The translations under genes were made by a program, and so were the position numbers. Below are positions 11,101 through 21,187 of a DNA stretch of 64,000 nt, piece after piece. The stretch covers positions 124,001 through 188,000 of the forward strand of contig WACJ01000123.1 of the NCBI GenBank assembly GCA_008973525.1, read 5' to 3'. This stretch comes from Stenopsyche tienmushanensis. Its lineage: Eukaryota; Arthropoda; Insecta; Trichoptera; Stenopsychidae. Every line of letters begins with the position of its first letter. The stretch's first letter is position 1. The notes below the pieces were generated by a model that was not told the DNA's origin, searched no databases, and was given only the letters and a program-made list of their open reading frames with translations.

Positions 11101-14100
11101 CAAAGCGTTATCTTTAAAATACCTCTCAAAATTATTTACATCATTCTGTAATTGGACATAATCATCAGTTTTAACGAGCTTGTATATTTTGGTGTCGTCT
11201 GCATAGAGAAGGTGATGTGAATTCAAAAAACATAGTCCAATATCATAAATGTACAGCGTAAATAAGAACGGCCCCAATATAGATCCCTGTGGAATCCCAG
11301 AGGAAATACCCAAGAATCTCGACATGTAGTCCTTCAATGTCACGGCTCGACTATGATTTTTTATATAAGATGCAAGCCATCTTAGAAAATCATCATGTAT
11401 ACCGACTTCAGAGAGCTTTTATAAACTTATAAAAGTATATTATGATCTCACAATCGTTCTGCCTTGACGCAATAAAACTTGTGGAAGTTTATTTACATCC
11501 GAATTTTGAATAATATACATAGGGTGAAAAATAAATTACATCAAAATATTAATAAGCAAGAGATTATTTGTATTCATATAAAATTTGGACATACCAGCCT
11601 GAGCTCTTCAATGCACCCATCATCAGCTTGACTAGAGGACCTGCAAATGAAATAAGCAACGATTATAATATTAACATGTAATACATATTCTACGTGTAAA
11701 ACTATTTAAGAATATATTTTCAAAGTTTCACAACAAAATTCCGATTCTTTTCAATATTATGAGCACTATAGTGAACACAAATCGGTGCTGGAGCACGTGA
11801 CAGGTAGTGCGGAGTGGTCGCACAGTAGACCCTTATTCACTGCCTAGCTTTATACTACGGGAAGAAGATGTCGACAGTCATTCTTATTGTGGGTGTCGTT
11901 TCGACAGAACGTCGGTTAGCTTCAGCCGTACTAGTATGTGTTGAAAGTTATAAGTCAAAATATAATCTTACCCGAAAGGAAAATAGGATACCACAGACCG
12001 ATGTAGTAAACCACATAACAAGTCGTTCTATTGAAATCGACACACCAATAGTCAATCTAGATTTAGTGAAGATTCAAGTGCCAGCAAGAAAGTTAAAATG
12101 CTTGAAAGGGAACCTGAAGTGCACTTTTCTTCATTGCACCCCGACCTCCAGAAAGAAATTCTTCTAATATATATAAGATTTGTTGAAAGATTAATTACTG
12201 AAAAGATGTTTAGGTGATTTTTAACTCGACGTTTGGCGATTGGATTCAAAGCATCTACATTCCGGCATACAAAAAAATCAAATTTGCAGCATCTTTGGCT
12301 TTTGCCTTATTCAAAGAAGAAAATTCAGCACTTATAATTATTATGAACAAATTTTTAAATAACAAATAAAATAAAAAAATTCTAATAATTCTTAAATAAA
12401 TTCAATAATTCTTTCCCCGTTAAAAAAAAGTGATTAATTAATAAAACATAAAGTATATTTTATCTAAACCAAAATTTATAAATTAAAATAATATGATTCA
12501 GCTCTTGCACACTTTTTATCATCACACTGTTTAAAAAAAACTAGACATTAGGCAGAATTACTAAATATTACTTATTCAACATACGTGTTTCTAGGTTACT
12601 CTGCTTAATGATATACACTCAAACCTCTTTTTGTGTGACGTTTGTATAAATTGTGACATGTTTTTTTCAAAATGGTTTGAGAGGAAAAAATATACATTAT
12701 TTCAAAGTATTATTAATATTGGACAATGCACCAGGACAACAGCTCAATTTAAAACATTCTAATGTTGAAATATTATTTTTACTGCCAAACACTACATCTA
12801 TAATCCAACCATTAGACCAAGTTATAATTTCAATATTTAAAGAATATTATATTCGTCGAACATTTGAAAAAATATATAAATGATAAATCGATCAAGATGA
12901 AAATTTAATACTTCCACAAGCTTGGAAAAAAAATTCTATTCAAAATTGTGTCGATATTGTTTCTGCATCCGTTAAAGAAATAAAACAATCACCTTTAAAT
13001 TGTTGCTGGAAAAAACTGCGGTAACATTGGTGGATAAGATTTTGATGACATGGATATTCATGACATCCAAGAAATATTAGAGAATCATAAGTTGAACGAA
13101 GAAATAGCTACATGTTTCACATTAAATACAATTTATGAAGGCAAAAAATTGGCTTTTAAATTAGATTTTTTTTATAGAATATGATTCTATAATGGAACGA
13201 AGTTCAAATTTAAGAGAGAATTACAACAGATTTTGGAACCTTGCTGATGATAAAAGCAGACAATCGCTTATTACTGAATTTTTGAAGGCTAAAACCAGAA
13301 ATACTCAAAGAGATTTCTGATGATGGAAACCCACAACAGATCTCAAAAAAGAATAAAACAAATAGAAGTGACAACAATGATGAGTAAATGGTATATTACA
13401 TGTTATTAAAGTTTTTTTTTCAATTAATTTCGTAAATGTGTATGTTTATTTAAAAAAAAAATACATACTTATATAAACTATCTCAGATATTTTTTTGGAA
13501 CACAAACTCTAATTTTGTATGAACTTCAAACCTTGTATAACACGGATTTATATTACACAACTTTTTTGCGAAATCATATAACAGTGTCATACAACGCTCA
13601 AATGTATTTTATATAGCTATTTCAAAGTTATGCGGTTTTTAAAATCCACGGAACACATCTTCCGTACAAAAAGAAGTTTTAAGTGTACAACACAAAGAAA
13701 AGGCGGAAATATTCGCAAGATACTTGACAGAAGTATTCACCTCACACAATAACATGAATACTTCTAATCCCCAAGCCTGGCAAGGATATACGTGAAGCCA
13801 AATCATACAGATCCATCAGCTTACTCCCAATCATTTCCAAAATTTTTGAAAAGCTACAGCTGGAGAGACTTAAGCCAATAATTGAGAAAACAATCTAATT
13901 CCTAATCACCAATTTGGATTTCGTCAACAACATGCGACTATGGAACAAATACACAGGATCTTTAATAGAATACACAAAGACTTAGAAGATAGAAAATATT
14001 GCTCGGCAGCATTCCTGGACGTAACTCAGGCTTTTGACAAAGTGTGGCATCTGGACTTGCTATATAAAATTGGAAAACAACTGCCCACAAATTACTTTTT

Positions 14101-15167
14101 CATACTCGAATCATACCTGATTAATAGAACATTCTACGTCAAATACAAATGTGGAACCAACATACTGCACAATATAAAATCCGGCGTCCCTTAAGGCAGC
14201 GTACTTGTATAGTGATTTAGGTACACTGTATGAGAGTAATTTGTAAGAAAAGTGTTTTTCTTAGTATTTCTTTGATATTCTTCTAAAACAACATTAATCA
14301 TACAAAATATATGGTTCAATTCAAAGCAATATGTATCAATGAAGTGAAAGTGTAAACTATAACTAAAGGTAGTTTCAATTGTCGAAGCTAATCACTGAAC
14401 AATTTGTTCAAGTTTATGTTTTAAAATTATTGTTTTATGTGTTCACACAAACCAGCAATCGAACCGAGTGGAAATACTGTAAAAATAAATAGGATAACCG
14501 GTTGGAGCTAGACTCTAACAGAGTGATTGAATAAAATCATCTTAACTTTACCTACATTGAAATATGTAGAGCTATACTTTGTTAGGATAAAATAATTACA
14601 TCATCAGACAGCCGACAGAAAAGAGCAATTGAGAAAAATATTTTCATGTTTTTATAACAACAAATCAACATTAATTTAAATAATTACAACAAAATACAAG
14701 TGAAACATTTTATATTTTTTTCCTAAAACGCCTATATTATTTTCCTCCATAATATAAAGACTTATTACATAACCTTTTTTTTTGTCTTGCAAAATACTTG
14801 ACAAAATCATAAATGCCGAAAACGTTCCTACATTTTAAAAATGTCTTTTTTCTAATATTTACATTAAAAATAATCATAGTCACATCGAAATCATTTTAAG
14901 GATAAAAAATGCATAAAAAACAATTTCATAAAACCAACTGACAACTGATGTGAGACCTTTTATGGACTTACTTTTTTTAACGCACGTATAAACATTCTTT
15001 TCACATTTAGATTTATCTCTTGATTCAGTTCCTTCGGCTCCCAAAATGATCCATTTAGCTTTCGGCGTGAAGGTGCCCCTTCTCTCGGGATATAAATCAT
15101 AGCCCCAAGATTCTGGTTTCTTAGGTTCTTTGTTACTATCAGCATTATTTTCATTATCTTCAGACAT
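8171..15167 (-). CDS. ATP23: Mitochondrial inner membrane protease ATP23 homolog
   Basis: Peptidase family M76 zinc protease (ATP23, also called XRCC6BP1/KUB3), known in yeast for maturing and chaperoning ATP synthase subunit 6 at the mitochondrial inner membrane. Five exons on the minus strand keep phase: 15167-14972, 11640-11595 (only 46 bp), 8866-8785, 8683-8459 and 8368-8171, giving 248 residues. Exon 1 carries WGYDLYPERRG and a Cys-rich start. Exon 2 encodes PLVKLMMGALKSSG. Exon 3 encodes CEVCDYSVSGGYDPELNQ. Exon 4 holds the catalytic HEMIHMFD (HExxH). Exon 5 ends the protein with a CVKTKALYSVLAVRQIEK block and TAA. A second in-frame Met lies 4 codons upstream of the chosen start (15179). 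Introns 1 and 2, about 3.3 and 2.7 kb, are packed with mobile-element remnants. Confidence 0.88.
9104..9344. mobile_element. TTAA-flanked MITE
   Basis: An element of about 240 bp bounded by TTAA on both sides with imperfect inverted ends: TTAACAGGTTAACGGCCG on the left, and TTAACAGCTTGACGACCG as the reverse complement of the right end. The TTAA target is the piggyBac insertion signature. Inside are two imperfect palindromes (ggactcgtattcgagtct and ggactcttatatgagtcc). No coding sequence. It sits in intron 2 of ATP23. Confidence 0.7.
10070..10266. mobile_element. Tigger/pogo-type nonautonomous element
   Basis: The left end (tacacttgggtctgttttta then tgcgatagatacgttcc) resembles the terminal repeat of the larger Tigger element at 12614-13687. 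The right end, about 10235-10266, reads as a decayed inverted copy (ATGCGGT...CATTCC on the reverse strand). About 200 bp, no transposase, TA at the left boundary. Confidence 0.5.
10360..11410 (-). mobile_element. Jockey-like non-LTR retrotransposon, 5'-truncated copy
   Basis: On the minus strand, 11343-11026 encodes the reverse-transcriptase block SSGIPQGSILGPFLFTLYI followed by HHLLYADDTKIY, with the YADD catalytic motif. After a break, 10888-10514 encodes the C-terminal part (LGQVKFRILRLSSHSKHTFH... SYFNEFLGEVNKF). The minus-strand 3' end runs into an A-rich (TAAA)n-type tail at about 10400-10360, as expected for this class. The reading frame is interrupted and the element is 5' truncated. 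It lies within intron 2 of ATP23, in the same orientation as the gene. Confidence 0.75.
12614..13687 (+). mobile_element. Tigger/pogo DNA transposon with decayed transposase
   Basis: Bounded by inverted ends: tacactcaaacctctttttg at 12614 and, read in reverse complement from 13687, TACACTTAAAACTTCTTTTT followed by GTACGGAAGATGTGTTCC. Inside on the plus strand, 12713-12880 encodes LLILDNAPGQQLNLKH, then LLPNTTSIIQPLDQVIISIF, the DDE_1 domain block of Tigger transposases. Later parts run to about 13390 with stops and frameshifts, so the copy is inactive. It sits in intron 1 of ATP23, and its right end directly abuts a Jockey-type fragment. Confidence 0.78.
13688..14205 (+). mobile_element. Jockey-like reverse transcriptase fragment
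   Basis: Plus-strand frames encode EKAEIFARYLTEVFTSHNN (about 13690-13755), then FGFRQQHATMEQIH and CSAAFLDVTQAFDKVWH (about 13915-14050). The latter is the RT domain containing the first catalytic Asp. The fragment ends at an in-frame stop where the conserved SGVPQGS block should continue. Frameshifts separate the pieces. It immediately follows the Tigger element. Confidence 0.7.
14456..14647. repeat. Dispersed repeat, copy A
   Basis: About 190 bp that recur as a direct repeat at 16653-16848. Long shared runs include ctagactctaacagagtgat and aaaatcatcttaactttacc. Similarity spans the whole unit with scattered changes. No coding capacity; probably a short interspersed or nonautonomous element. 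It lies in intron 1 of ATP23. Confidence 0.75.
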
Positions 15168-16460
15168 TTCGAGTCGCAAACAACAATTTCCAAACTGCTT
15201 TAACCTCTCTCACCGAAAATCTATGTCGCAATGTCAACTCAATTAATAGGATATAAAGTCTATTTTTACGGCCATTGTTTTTTCACTGATTTCAAACTAA
15301 TTTTTATTTCCTAAAATTCAACACTTAAAAATATTCAACGTCCCTAACACAAAAAATGCTTTTTTTAAATTAATACATAGGAATTTAAAAATAAATGAAA
15401 AAATAGTCGATAAAAACGTAGCAAAAATGAAACTTTTCATTATTGTGCATTTTTTTTTAAATATGTATGATACAGTATATTAACGCCAAATTAAAGCGTT
15501 TTCATTTCAAGTTAACCTGTCTGATAAAAGTTTTTATGCTCCATATCAAACGGGGTATTTTTTTAAGCACAAAAGATTATTTTACATGAATGTAATAATT
15601 CAAATTATTATATATACGTCGTAAAGACATGTTTAAGTTTTACAAGTATGTATTCATGAAAATATAGAGGAAAAGAAAAATGACAGATGTGGAGCGATGC
15701 CAACCTTGACAAATCTGCTGGTCCAATTATTGCATACATACTACATGTGTATAAAGATGCATTTAAATTTGGCAAATACGAAAACAATAAGAGAAGAATA
15801 AATGTGACAGTTGGATGCAGAAATTGCAAAGCACAGGGCTGCCAACCCTGTGCTTTGTTTCATTTCATGTCAGTTTAACTTGAAATGAAAACGGTTTAAT
15901 TTAAAACGAGCGTTTAAGTTGAGTTGTAAAAGGTATAACTTGGCGTTAAAATACTGAATATTAATTTTCATCATAAATTTTGACTAGGCTTTAATAGGCT
16001 AATTTCCATCGACTGCTCGCCAATAATTGTACATATTGTACTTCAGATTCCACTTTTCAATTAAAATTACATGAGAAATAGACGTATAAAAACATTGGTA
16101 AACAAAAATTGAAATATTTTATTAAAATAGTTTTATTACATATTTACAGATACTTTATAGGCTCGGTATAAATGCTTTTCTTAAATTTCTTAAGTTATAC
16201 AAATTCATATTTAGATTCTGCAGACGGAATAGTATTCATCATCGAAGAATTAATCTTCAGGCGTAGAAATCGCTTTATATCGCTAAACGGAAACGCTACG
16301 CCGTTTCAAGCTCCACTCCGAGACCGAGGCGGTCCGTACCGGAGTCTGCGACCGGTCTGCGCGCATCCAACTATACTGCTGCGATCAACATCGGAAGCGT
16401 ATATAAATTTATTAAATTTAACAAGGTACAACTGTGGCATTATAAAACTTATTTTTCCAA
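15168..16460. other. Intergenic between ATP23 and DUS1L
   Basis: AT-rich spacer between the ATP23 start and the DUS1L stop. It holds the inverted-repeat element at 15472-15957. A 121-codon open frame at 16172-16537 crosses a locally GC-rich patch but overlaps the DUS1L last exon and shows no recognisable domain. Confidence 0.4.
15472..15957. mobile_element. Inverted-repeat (MITE-like) element with internal hairpin
   Basis: The left end (cagtatattaacgccaaatt, then gcgttttcatttcaagttaa) and the right end in reverse complement (TCAGTATTTTAACGCCAAGT, then GTTTTCATTTCAAGTTAAAC) are clearly inverted copies. The right arm carries extra bases between the two blocks. Total about 490 bp with no transposase. 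A perfect 12-bp hairpin lies at 15827-15857. Confidence 0.65.
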
Positions 16461-18693
16461 TCATAAATTTTCAATCAAAACATCCTCCATTTTTGCATTT
16501 CTTTCCGCCGCATATTTCATGGCCATCTCTCTTCTAGTCTTGACCAGTATCCTGTGCCCCGAACAATCCAAATTTTCATTGAAGCATTTGTTTCTGCAGC
16601 ACGTTTTGCACAACCTGAACAGACATTTGGCACCCTGGAAGTAAAAATGAAACAATCAAACCGAGTTGAAATACTGTAAAAACAAAAAAGATTATCAGTC
16701 GAAGCTAGACTCTAACAGAGTGATTGAATAAAATCATCTTAACTTTACCTACGTTGAGATATTTAGAGCTAGGCTTTGTTTTGATAAAATAATTACATCA
16801 TCAGATATCCGACAGAAAAAAGAGAGCATTCGAGAACAATATTTTCAATTCTTAATTGACAAAAAAATAACATTCGAACAGCTCATCGGACCACTCGGTC
16901 CGCCGAGAAGAGCGGAGCGGAAGTGAAGAAGGATCGTACGGTAATATCTCATACAAACATCAAAGGCCAGTTTTTCATTGGACAAATTAAAAATAAGAAT
17001 TTGATATATCAAATTGATTCAAAACGCGATTCACGTTCAACATGATCGTTTTAATTTCCGAATGAGACTGCAAATAGTACAAACCAAAGGATTGGGACAA
17101 CTCTGACAGATGTCACCGCATCGCTTTCCTTGCTGGGTGTCGCTTCCTTCCGGCTTGGGAGGTCTCCTCTGGATCCGACGCAACTTTTTCATTTTCTTTC
17201 TTGTTATGGCATTGCCCTCGGAGTCTTCGTAGTTTCGTTTCAATTCTTTTCCTCCGTTCTGAGAAATAACAGAAGGAGGCGTGAGCATACAACCGAAGGT
17301 CTATTTGACATCGAACAAACTTGAAATTACCAGAATTTCCGTCTGTTTCTCTTTCATCTTCTTCAAGTGATCGATCGGATCCATCCTCACGTAGGGCTGA
17401 CACACCCAAGGCGGCAGTCTCATGTTGCAGTCGTCGCCGTCGACGATCTCTCTGTAGTCCCTCTCCCCCGAATGGTACGGCAGATATTTCTCCCTCAGCC
17501 TCTCGACGACGCTAACGAAGTCGTCCAGCGTCTGGGCCACGGCCAAGTCCGACCTCGTCTCGGAATTGGACTCCATCGCCAGCCTGAAACGGACGAGACG
17601 GCGAGCGTCGGACGGGCGGAGTCCGCGTTTCGGCTCGGTCGAGAGTAACACTCACAGGAGATGGCACATCTTGAAGACGTGTCCTCTCACGAAGGCCGGC
17701 GGGCAGGGATGCTCGCGGACCAGCTCGAGATACTCCAGGCTCGGCTCCCAGACCGGCGGAGCGAGGTCCTCGAAGAGGGCCGGGTTCGTCAGGACGCCCT
17801 CCGCGCTCATGACGCCGTCGACGCCGGTGGCTTCGATGCATCTGCGCGCGTGCCCGAGGCACTGCACGTTTCCGTTGGCGAACACGGGGACGTCCACCGC
17901 CTCCCTGAAACGACCGCGACGTTAGCGCCGGACCGCCTCCGTCCCGGGAGCGCCGACCGACCGGCGGGGGCTCTCACCTGACGGCCCCGATGTGCTCCCA
18001 GCTGGCGAGGCCCGTCAGCGGCCCCTTCTGTTCGCGGGTGCGGCCGTGCACCGTCAGAAGCTGGCAGCCGGCCCGCTGCAGCAGGAGAGCGTACTCGACC
18101 GTCTTGGCGACGTCCTCGAACACCCTCACTTTGCAGGAGACGGGAACGGAGAGCGTCCGCCGCAAGGTGCTCACTGAAACGAGAGAACGTAAGGCGCGAT
18201 CCCGACGGATCGCACTTCGGGGGCGGGGGGCGCATTACCTATGTCGCGCAGCAGCGTCCACTCGTCCTGGAGGAAGGAACCGTAGCGGCCCCTGCGGGCT
18301 ATCGCCTGAGGGCAGCCGAGGTTGACGTCGACGGCGTCGCAGTGAGGCTCGGCGAGCAGGGCCGCGTCGGCGAGGACGTCCGGGTCGTTCCCGCAGAACT
18401 GAGGAAAAACGGGAGAGGTCACAGCGGGCCGAGTCGGACGCCCGAGGGGGCGGGGCTCCGGCGGTTGCCCTCACCTGGACGACGAGCGGGCGGTCCTCCG
18501 GGCACGAGGCGAGAGCCTCGCGGCGGTACTTGGCGTCCCGGCGGAAGACGCTGCTGTGCAGCATCGGCGTGTAGCAGAGCTGGGCGCCGCGACGTCTGCA
18601 GAGCAGCCTCCAGGCGAGCTCGCTCGCGTCCACCATCGGCGCGACGACGTAGCGCGCCTCGCCCAGCGGACGCGGCCCCGCGCCGGCCTCCAT
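16461..18693 (-). CDS. DUS1L: tRNA-dihydrouridine(16/17) synthase DUS1L-like
   Basis: Flavoenzyme that reduces uridine to dihydrouridine in the tRNA D-loop. Seven exons on the minus strand keep phase: 18693-18475, 18398-18239, 18173-17978, 17904-17656, 17583-17331, 17258-17085 and 16634-16461. They give 474 residues, close to the length of human DUS1L. The N-terminal TIM-barrel start [12 protein letters not shown], the catalytic-Cys motif VNLGCPQ in exon 2, [14 protein letters not shown] in exon 3 and VFANGNVQC in exon 4 are hallmark segments. A Lys/Arg-rich linker leads to a C-terminal Cys-rich module (CPNPL-GAKC..LCKTCC..C..GHR), typical of DUS1L and absent from bacterial Dus. The first four introns are 64-76 bp and intron 5 is 72 bp; intron 6 is 450 bp and holds a dispersed repeat. 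The start lies 75 bp downstream of the DHHC gene stop. Confidence 0.93.
16653..16848. repeat. Dispersed repeat, copy B
   Basis: Second copy, in direct orientation, of the repeat at 14456-14647. It lies in intron 6 of DUS1L. Confidence 0.75.
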
Positions 18694-18768
18694 CTCGCGA
18701 CGGGGAGAGTCACCGACGCCTGCGACACGAATCGACGCACACTCTGACGGGGCCCCGGACGATCCGGG

Positions 18769-20163
18769 TCATCGGACCGGGGCGGCGCGACGGGGCTGGG
18801 GCGAGGCCGGGTTCGACAGGCCCGACTCGCGGATCGGCGACAGAGCCGGCGAGCGGGGGCGGGGACGTCGCGCGCGGCGCGGGCGCTCGCCCCCGGCCTC
18901 GGCGCCGAGTCTCCGACGGGCGGGCGGCGGCGGCGGCGGCGCCGACGGAGACGGGCGCGCGGGCGCCGCGGGCCCCTCGCGCGCGACCGCCCGGGCCGGC
19001 TCGACGCGGTTGTCGGTCAGCTTCCGGCGACCGCGGAGCCGCACGCGTTCGAGCGCCCCGAAGACGACTCCGGGGTCGCAGCGGGGCGCGGACGGGGCCG
19101 CCGGGGCGCCGGGGTCCTCCGGGGCCGTCGAGCAGCAGCTCCACTTCCGCTTCCAGCGGTGGCGACGCCCGAGCGCCTCCGCCGTCGGCGGGTCCGGGGG
19201 CCCCGGGGGGCGGTCCGCCTCCGGCGGGGGGGCCGCGAGAGCCTTCGTCGGCGGAGAGCCGTCCAGGACGGAGCAAAAGAAGAAGGCGCCGCCGGCAGCC
19301 GGCGGCCGCGGGCGCCGCTCGGCGACGGCGCTCCCCGGGCGGACGCTCGAGCAGACGTAGACGTCGGTTCGACGGGGGGGCGGCGGCGGCGCCTCGACGG
19401 GGGCGCGCTGGCGCCTGCTCCTCACGTACTCGTAGGTCGTCAGGCCGAGCAGCGAGATGTACACGTGGAAGAAGCACAGGTGGAGCAGGAGGCCCGCGGC
19501 GACGGCCGCCAGGAGGGCGAGCGCGCCGACGGCCAGCGGGAAGAGCGCGTCGCGCGGGGCCGCCGGGGGCGGGCGCCCCGTCGAGTTGTCCGCGGGCGGC
19601 GCCGGGGGCTCCGGCGAAGCCAGCCAGCGCGGCTCCGCGCAGTAGAGCGCCACCTCGGCGAGCGCGACGGCGAGCACGGCGAGCGCGGTCGCCACGGCGC
19701 TGGCCACGCACGCGAGGAAGGCGGCGTAGTTGCGCCCCCCGACGCAGTTGTTGAGCCACTTGCAGTGGTGGTCGAAGCGGTCGACGCACTTGTTGCAGAC
19801 GCCGCAGTGCTTGGTGCGGGGGCCGCTCGTGCGGATGTCGCAGAGGTGGCAGCGCCCGTCCTCGATGACGTGCGCGTGTTCCGCGCGGTCGAACGGCGGC
19901 ACGGGGCGCCGTTCGGCGCGCGCCCGCAGCTCCGCCTCGGCGGGGTCGAGCGCGAGCGCCGCCGAGTGGGCGACCGCGTGCAGCGCGAACAGCGCGACGA
20001 ACGCGGAGAGCACCATCGGGCGCAGCGCCGCGCCGAGCGCCGGCACGAGCAGGACGAAGCAGGCCGCCGCCGAGGCCGCGATCGCCAGCCAGCCGGCGAC
20101 CTGCTGCGGGTGCAGCGGCAGCTGGAGGCCGTTGGTCCTGCGGCGCGCGGGGCGGTCCGGCAT
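18769..20163 (-). CDS. ZDHHC1: DHHC palmitoyltransferase, ZDHHC1/11-like, intronless
   Basis: Protein S-palmitoyltransferase of the DHHC family; adds palmitate to cytosolic cysteines from Golgi, ER or endosomal membranes. A single open exon of 464 residues. It starts with [19 protein letters not shown], matching the RTNG...LHP start of ZDHHC1. Two hydrophobic segments follow at about residues 23-65. The cysteine-rich domain at about residues 105-155 contains [20 protein letters not shown], with DHHC as the catalytic motif. Two more hydrophobic segments lie at about 150-172 and 208-235. The C-terminal tail is long, Pro/Arg-rich and of low complexity. GC content is very high throughout. Whether the last part of the tail is translated as shown or is spliced is not certain. 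Head-to-head with the AAA ATPase gene about 1 kb away. Confidence 0.88.
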   Translation of the reverse strand: MPDRPARRRTNGLQLPLHPQQVAGWLAIAASAAACFVLLVPALGAALRPMVLSAFVALFALHAVAHSAALALDPAEAELRARAERRPVPPFDRAEHAHVIEDGRCHLCDIRTSGPRTKHCGVCNKCVDRFDHHCKWLNNCVGGRNYAAFLACVASAVATALAVLAVALAEVALYCAEPRWLASPEPPAPPADNSTGRPPPAAPRDALFPLAVGALALLAAVAAGLLLHLCFFHVYISLLGLTTYEYVRSRRQRAPVEAPPPPPRRTDVYVCSSVRPGSAVAERRPRPPAAGGAFFFCSVLDGSPPTKALAAPPPEADRPPGPPDPPTAEALGRRHRWKRKWSCCSTAPEDPGAPAAPSAPRCDPGVVFGALERVRLRGRRKLTDNRVEPARAVAREGPAAPARPSPSAPPPPPPARRRLGAEAGGERPRRARRPRPRSPALSPIRESGLSNPASPQPRRAAPVR

Positions 20164-21187
20164 CGCGGGGGCGCCGCGCCGGACCGCCGCCGAGATCGAT
20201 CCGCCTCCCCGCGCGCCCGCACCCCTCGCCCGAAACGCGGCGCCGGCGCGCAGCGCTCCCCCGCGCCCGACTCGAGAGGAGGGCGGCCCCGCCTCCGGAG
20301 CCCGCGACCTCGGAGCTTTTCGCGCGAAATTCGAATTCGAACTTCAACTCCGCATGTCGGCGGCGGCGTCCAATTCGACCGACGAGTTCCACCCCGCTAT
20401 TTTTACGTCGAAATAGACATTTTCACATGCGCAGAAGCGGTTCGGCACAAAACGAAGCGACATCGTCGTTCATTAGCAATTTACCGGTGTTTTTTAAGAT
20501 TTTTAGAAATTCAAAAATTCGTCAACAACGATCTTCGAGCGAGATTCGCTTTCGGCGCCCGCGAAGACTACCCCGAATTCTGATTACTTAAAAATAGATG
20601 AATACTGGGACTCGCCGTCGCCAACGACGTTGCGAATTTGGACCGAAACGAAACGGGCCGTGTCGAGAGTCTCCGGCGTCGAACGATACTCACGGTCGGA
20701 TCCGCTTCTCTGTGTCGTCGTCTCGATTTCTACAGTTCTTCGACGAGAACCGACGAGTCTTCGCTCCGAGGCGACTCCTCGACGGCCGGAATCCGCCGGT
20801 CCGAGGCGTCTCGCGCGTCGAAAGCCCTCGCGGATGCGAAACGCTCCGCGATCCGAAGGGCGACGCTCCTCCCGAGGCCTCGGGAGTCAGCCGCGATCCT
20901 AACCTCGAATTCGTCGCTTTCCGTTCGGTGACAGCTGAGGATTCTCGAACGCGTTCGGATCGCCGACGTCATAATTTCATCGAAAACTATGAACAGTTTT
21001 TGCAGTACGCGATCCCATTTCGGGTCATAGTCGTACATGTTACGGTTGTCAAGAGTAAAATATAATTTTCCGTTCCGACAAAAATAAGAAGCTCTCCGAC
21101 GAACGGTCTCCCCTCGAAAGAAGGGGCCCGTTCGCGAATCCGACGCCGTCTCCGGTCGCGCTTTCGAGCCTTCGGACCTGCGAGAGC
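20164..21187. promoter_or_regulatory. Shared upstream region of DHHC (-) and AAA ATPase (+) genes
   Basis: About 1 kb between two divergent start codons, GC-rich and CpG-rich at both ends with a short AT-rich centre near 20.4-20.6 kb. Open frames here look like products of GC richness. It is positioned as a bidirectional promoter; no core promoter motif was identified. Confidence 0.4.

Noticed and set aside
18342..19754. Plus-strand 470-codon open frame opposite the DHHC and DUS1L genes
   Set aside because: It is an Arg/Pro/Ala-rich antisense shadow of GC-rich coding DNA; the minus-strand DHHC protein has real family motifs.
18710..20392. Minus-strand 560-codon frame overlapping the DHHC gene
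   Set aside because: Different frame from the DHHC protein, low complexity, no motif; stop codons are rare in such GC-rich sequence.
19159..20583. Plus-strand 474-codon frame across the DHHC gene
   Set aside because: Antisense, low-complexity composition, no recognisable domain.
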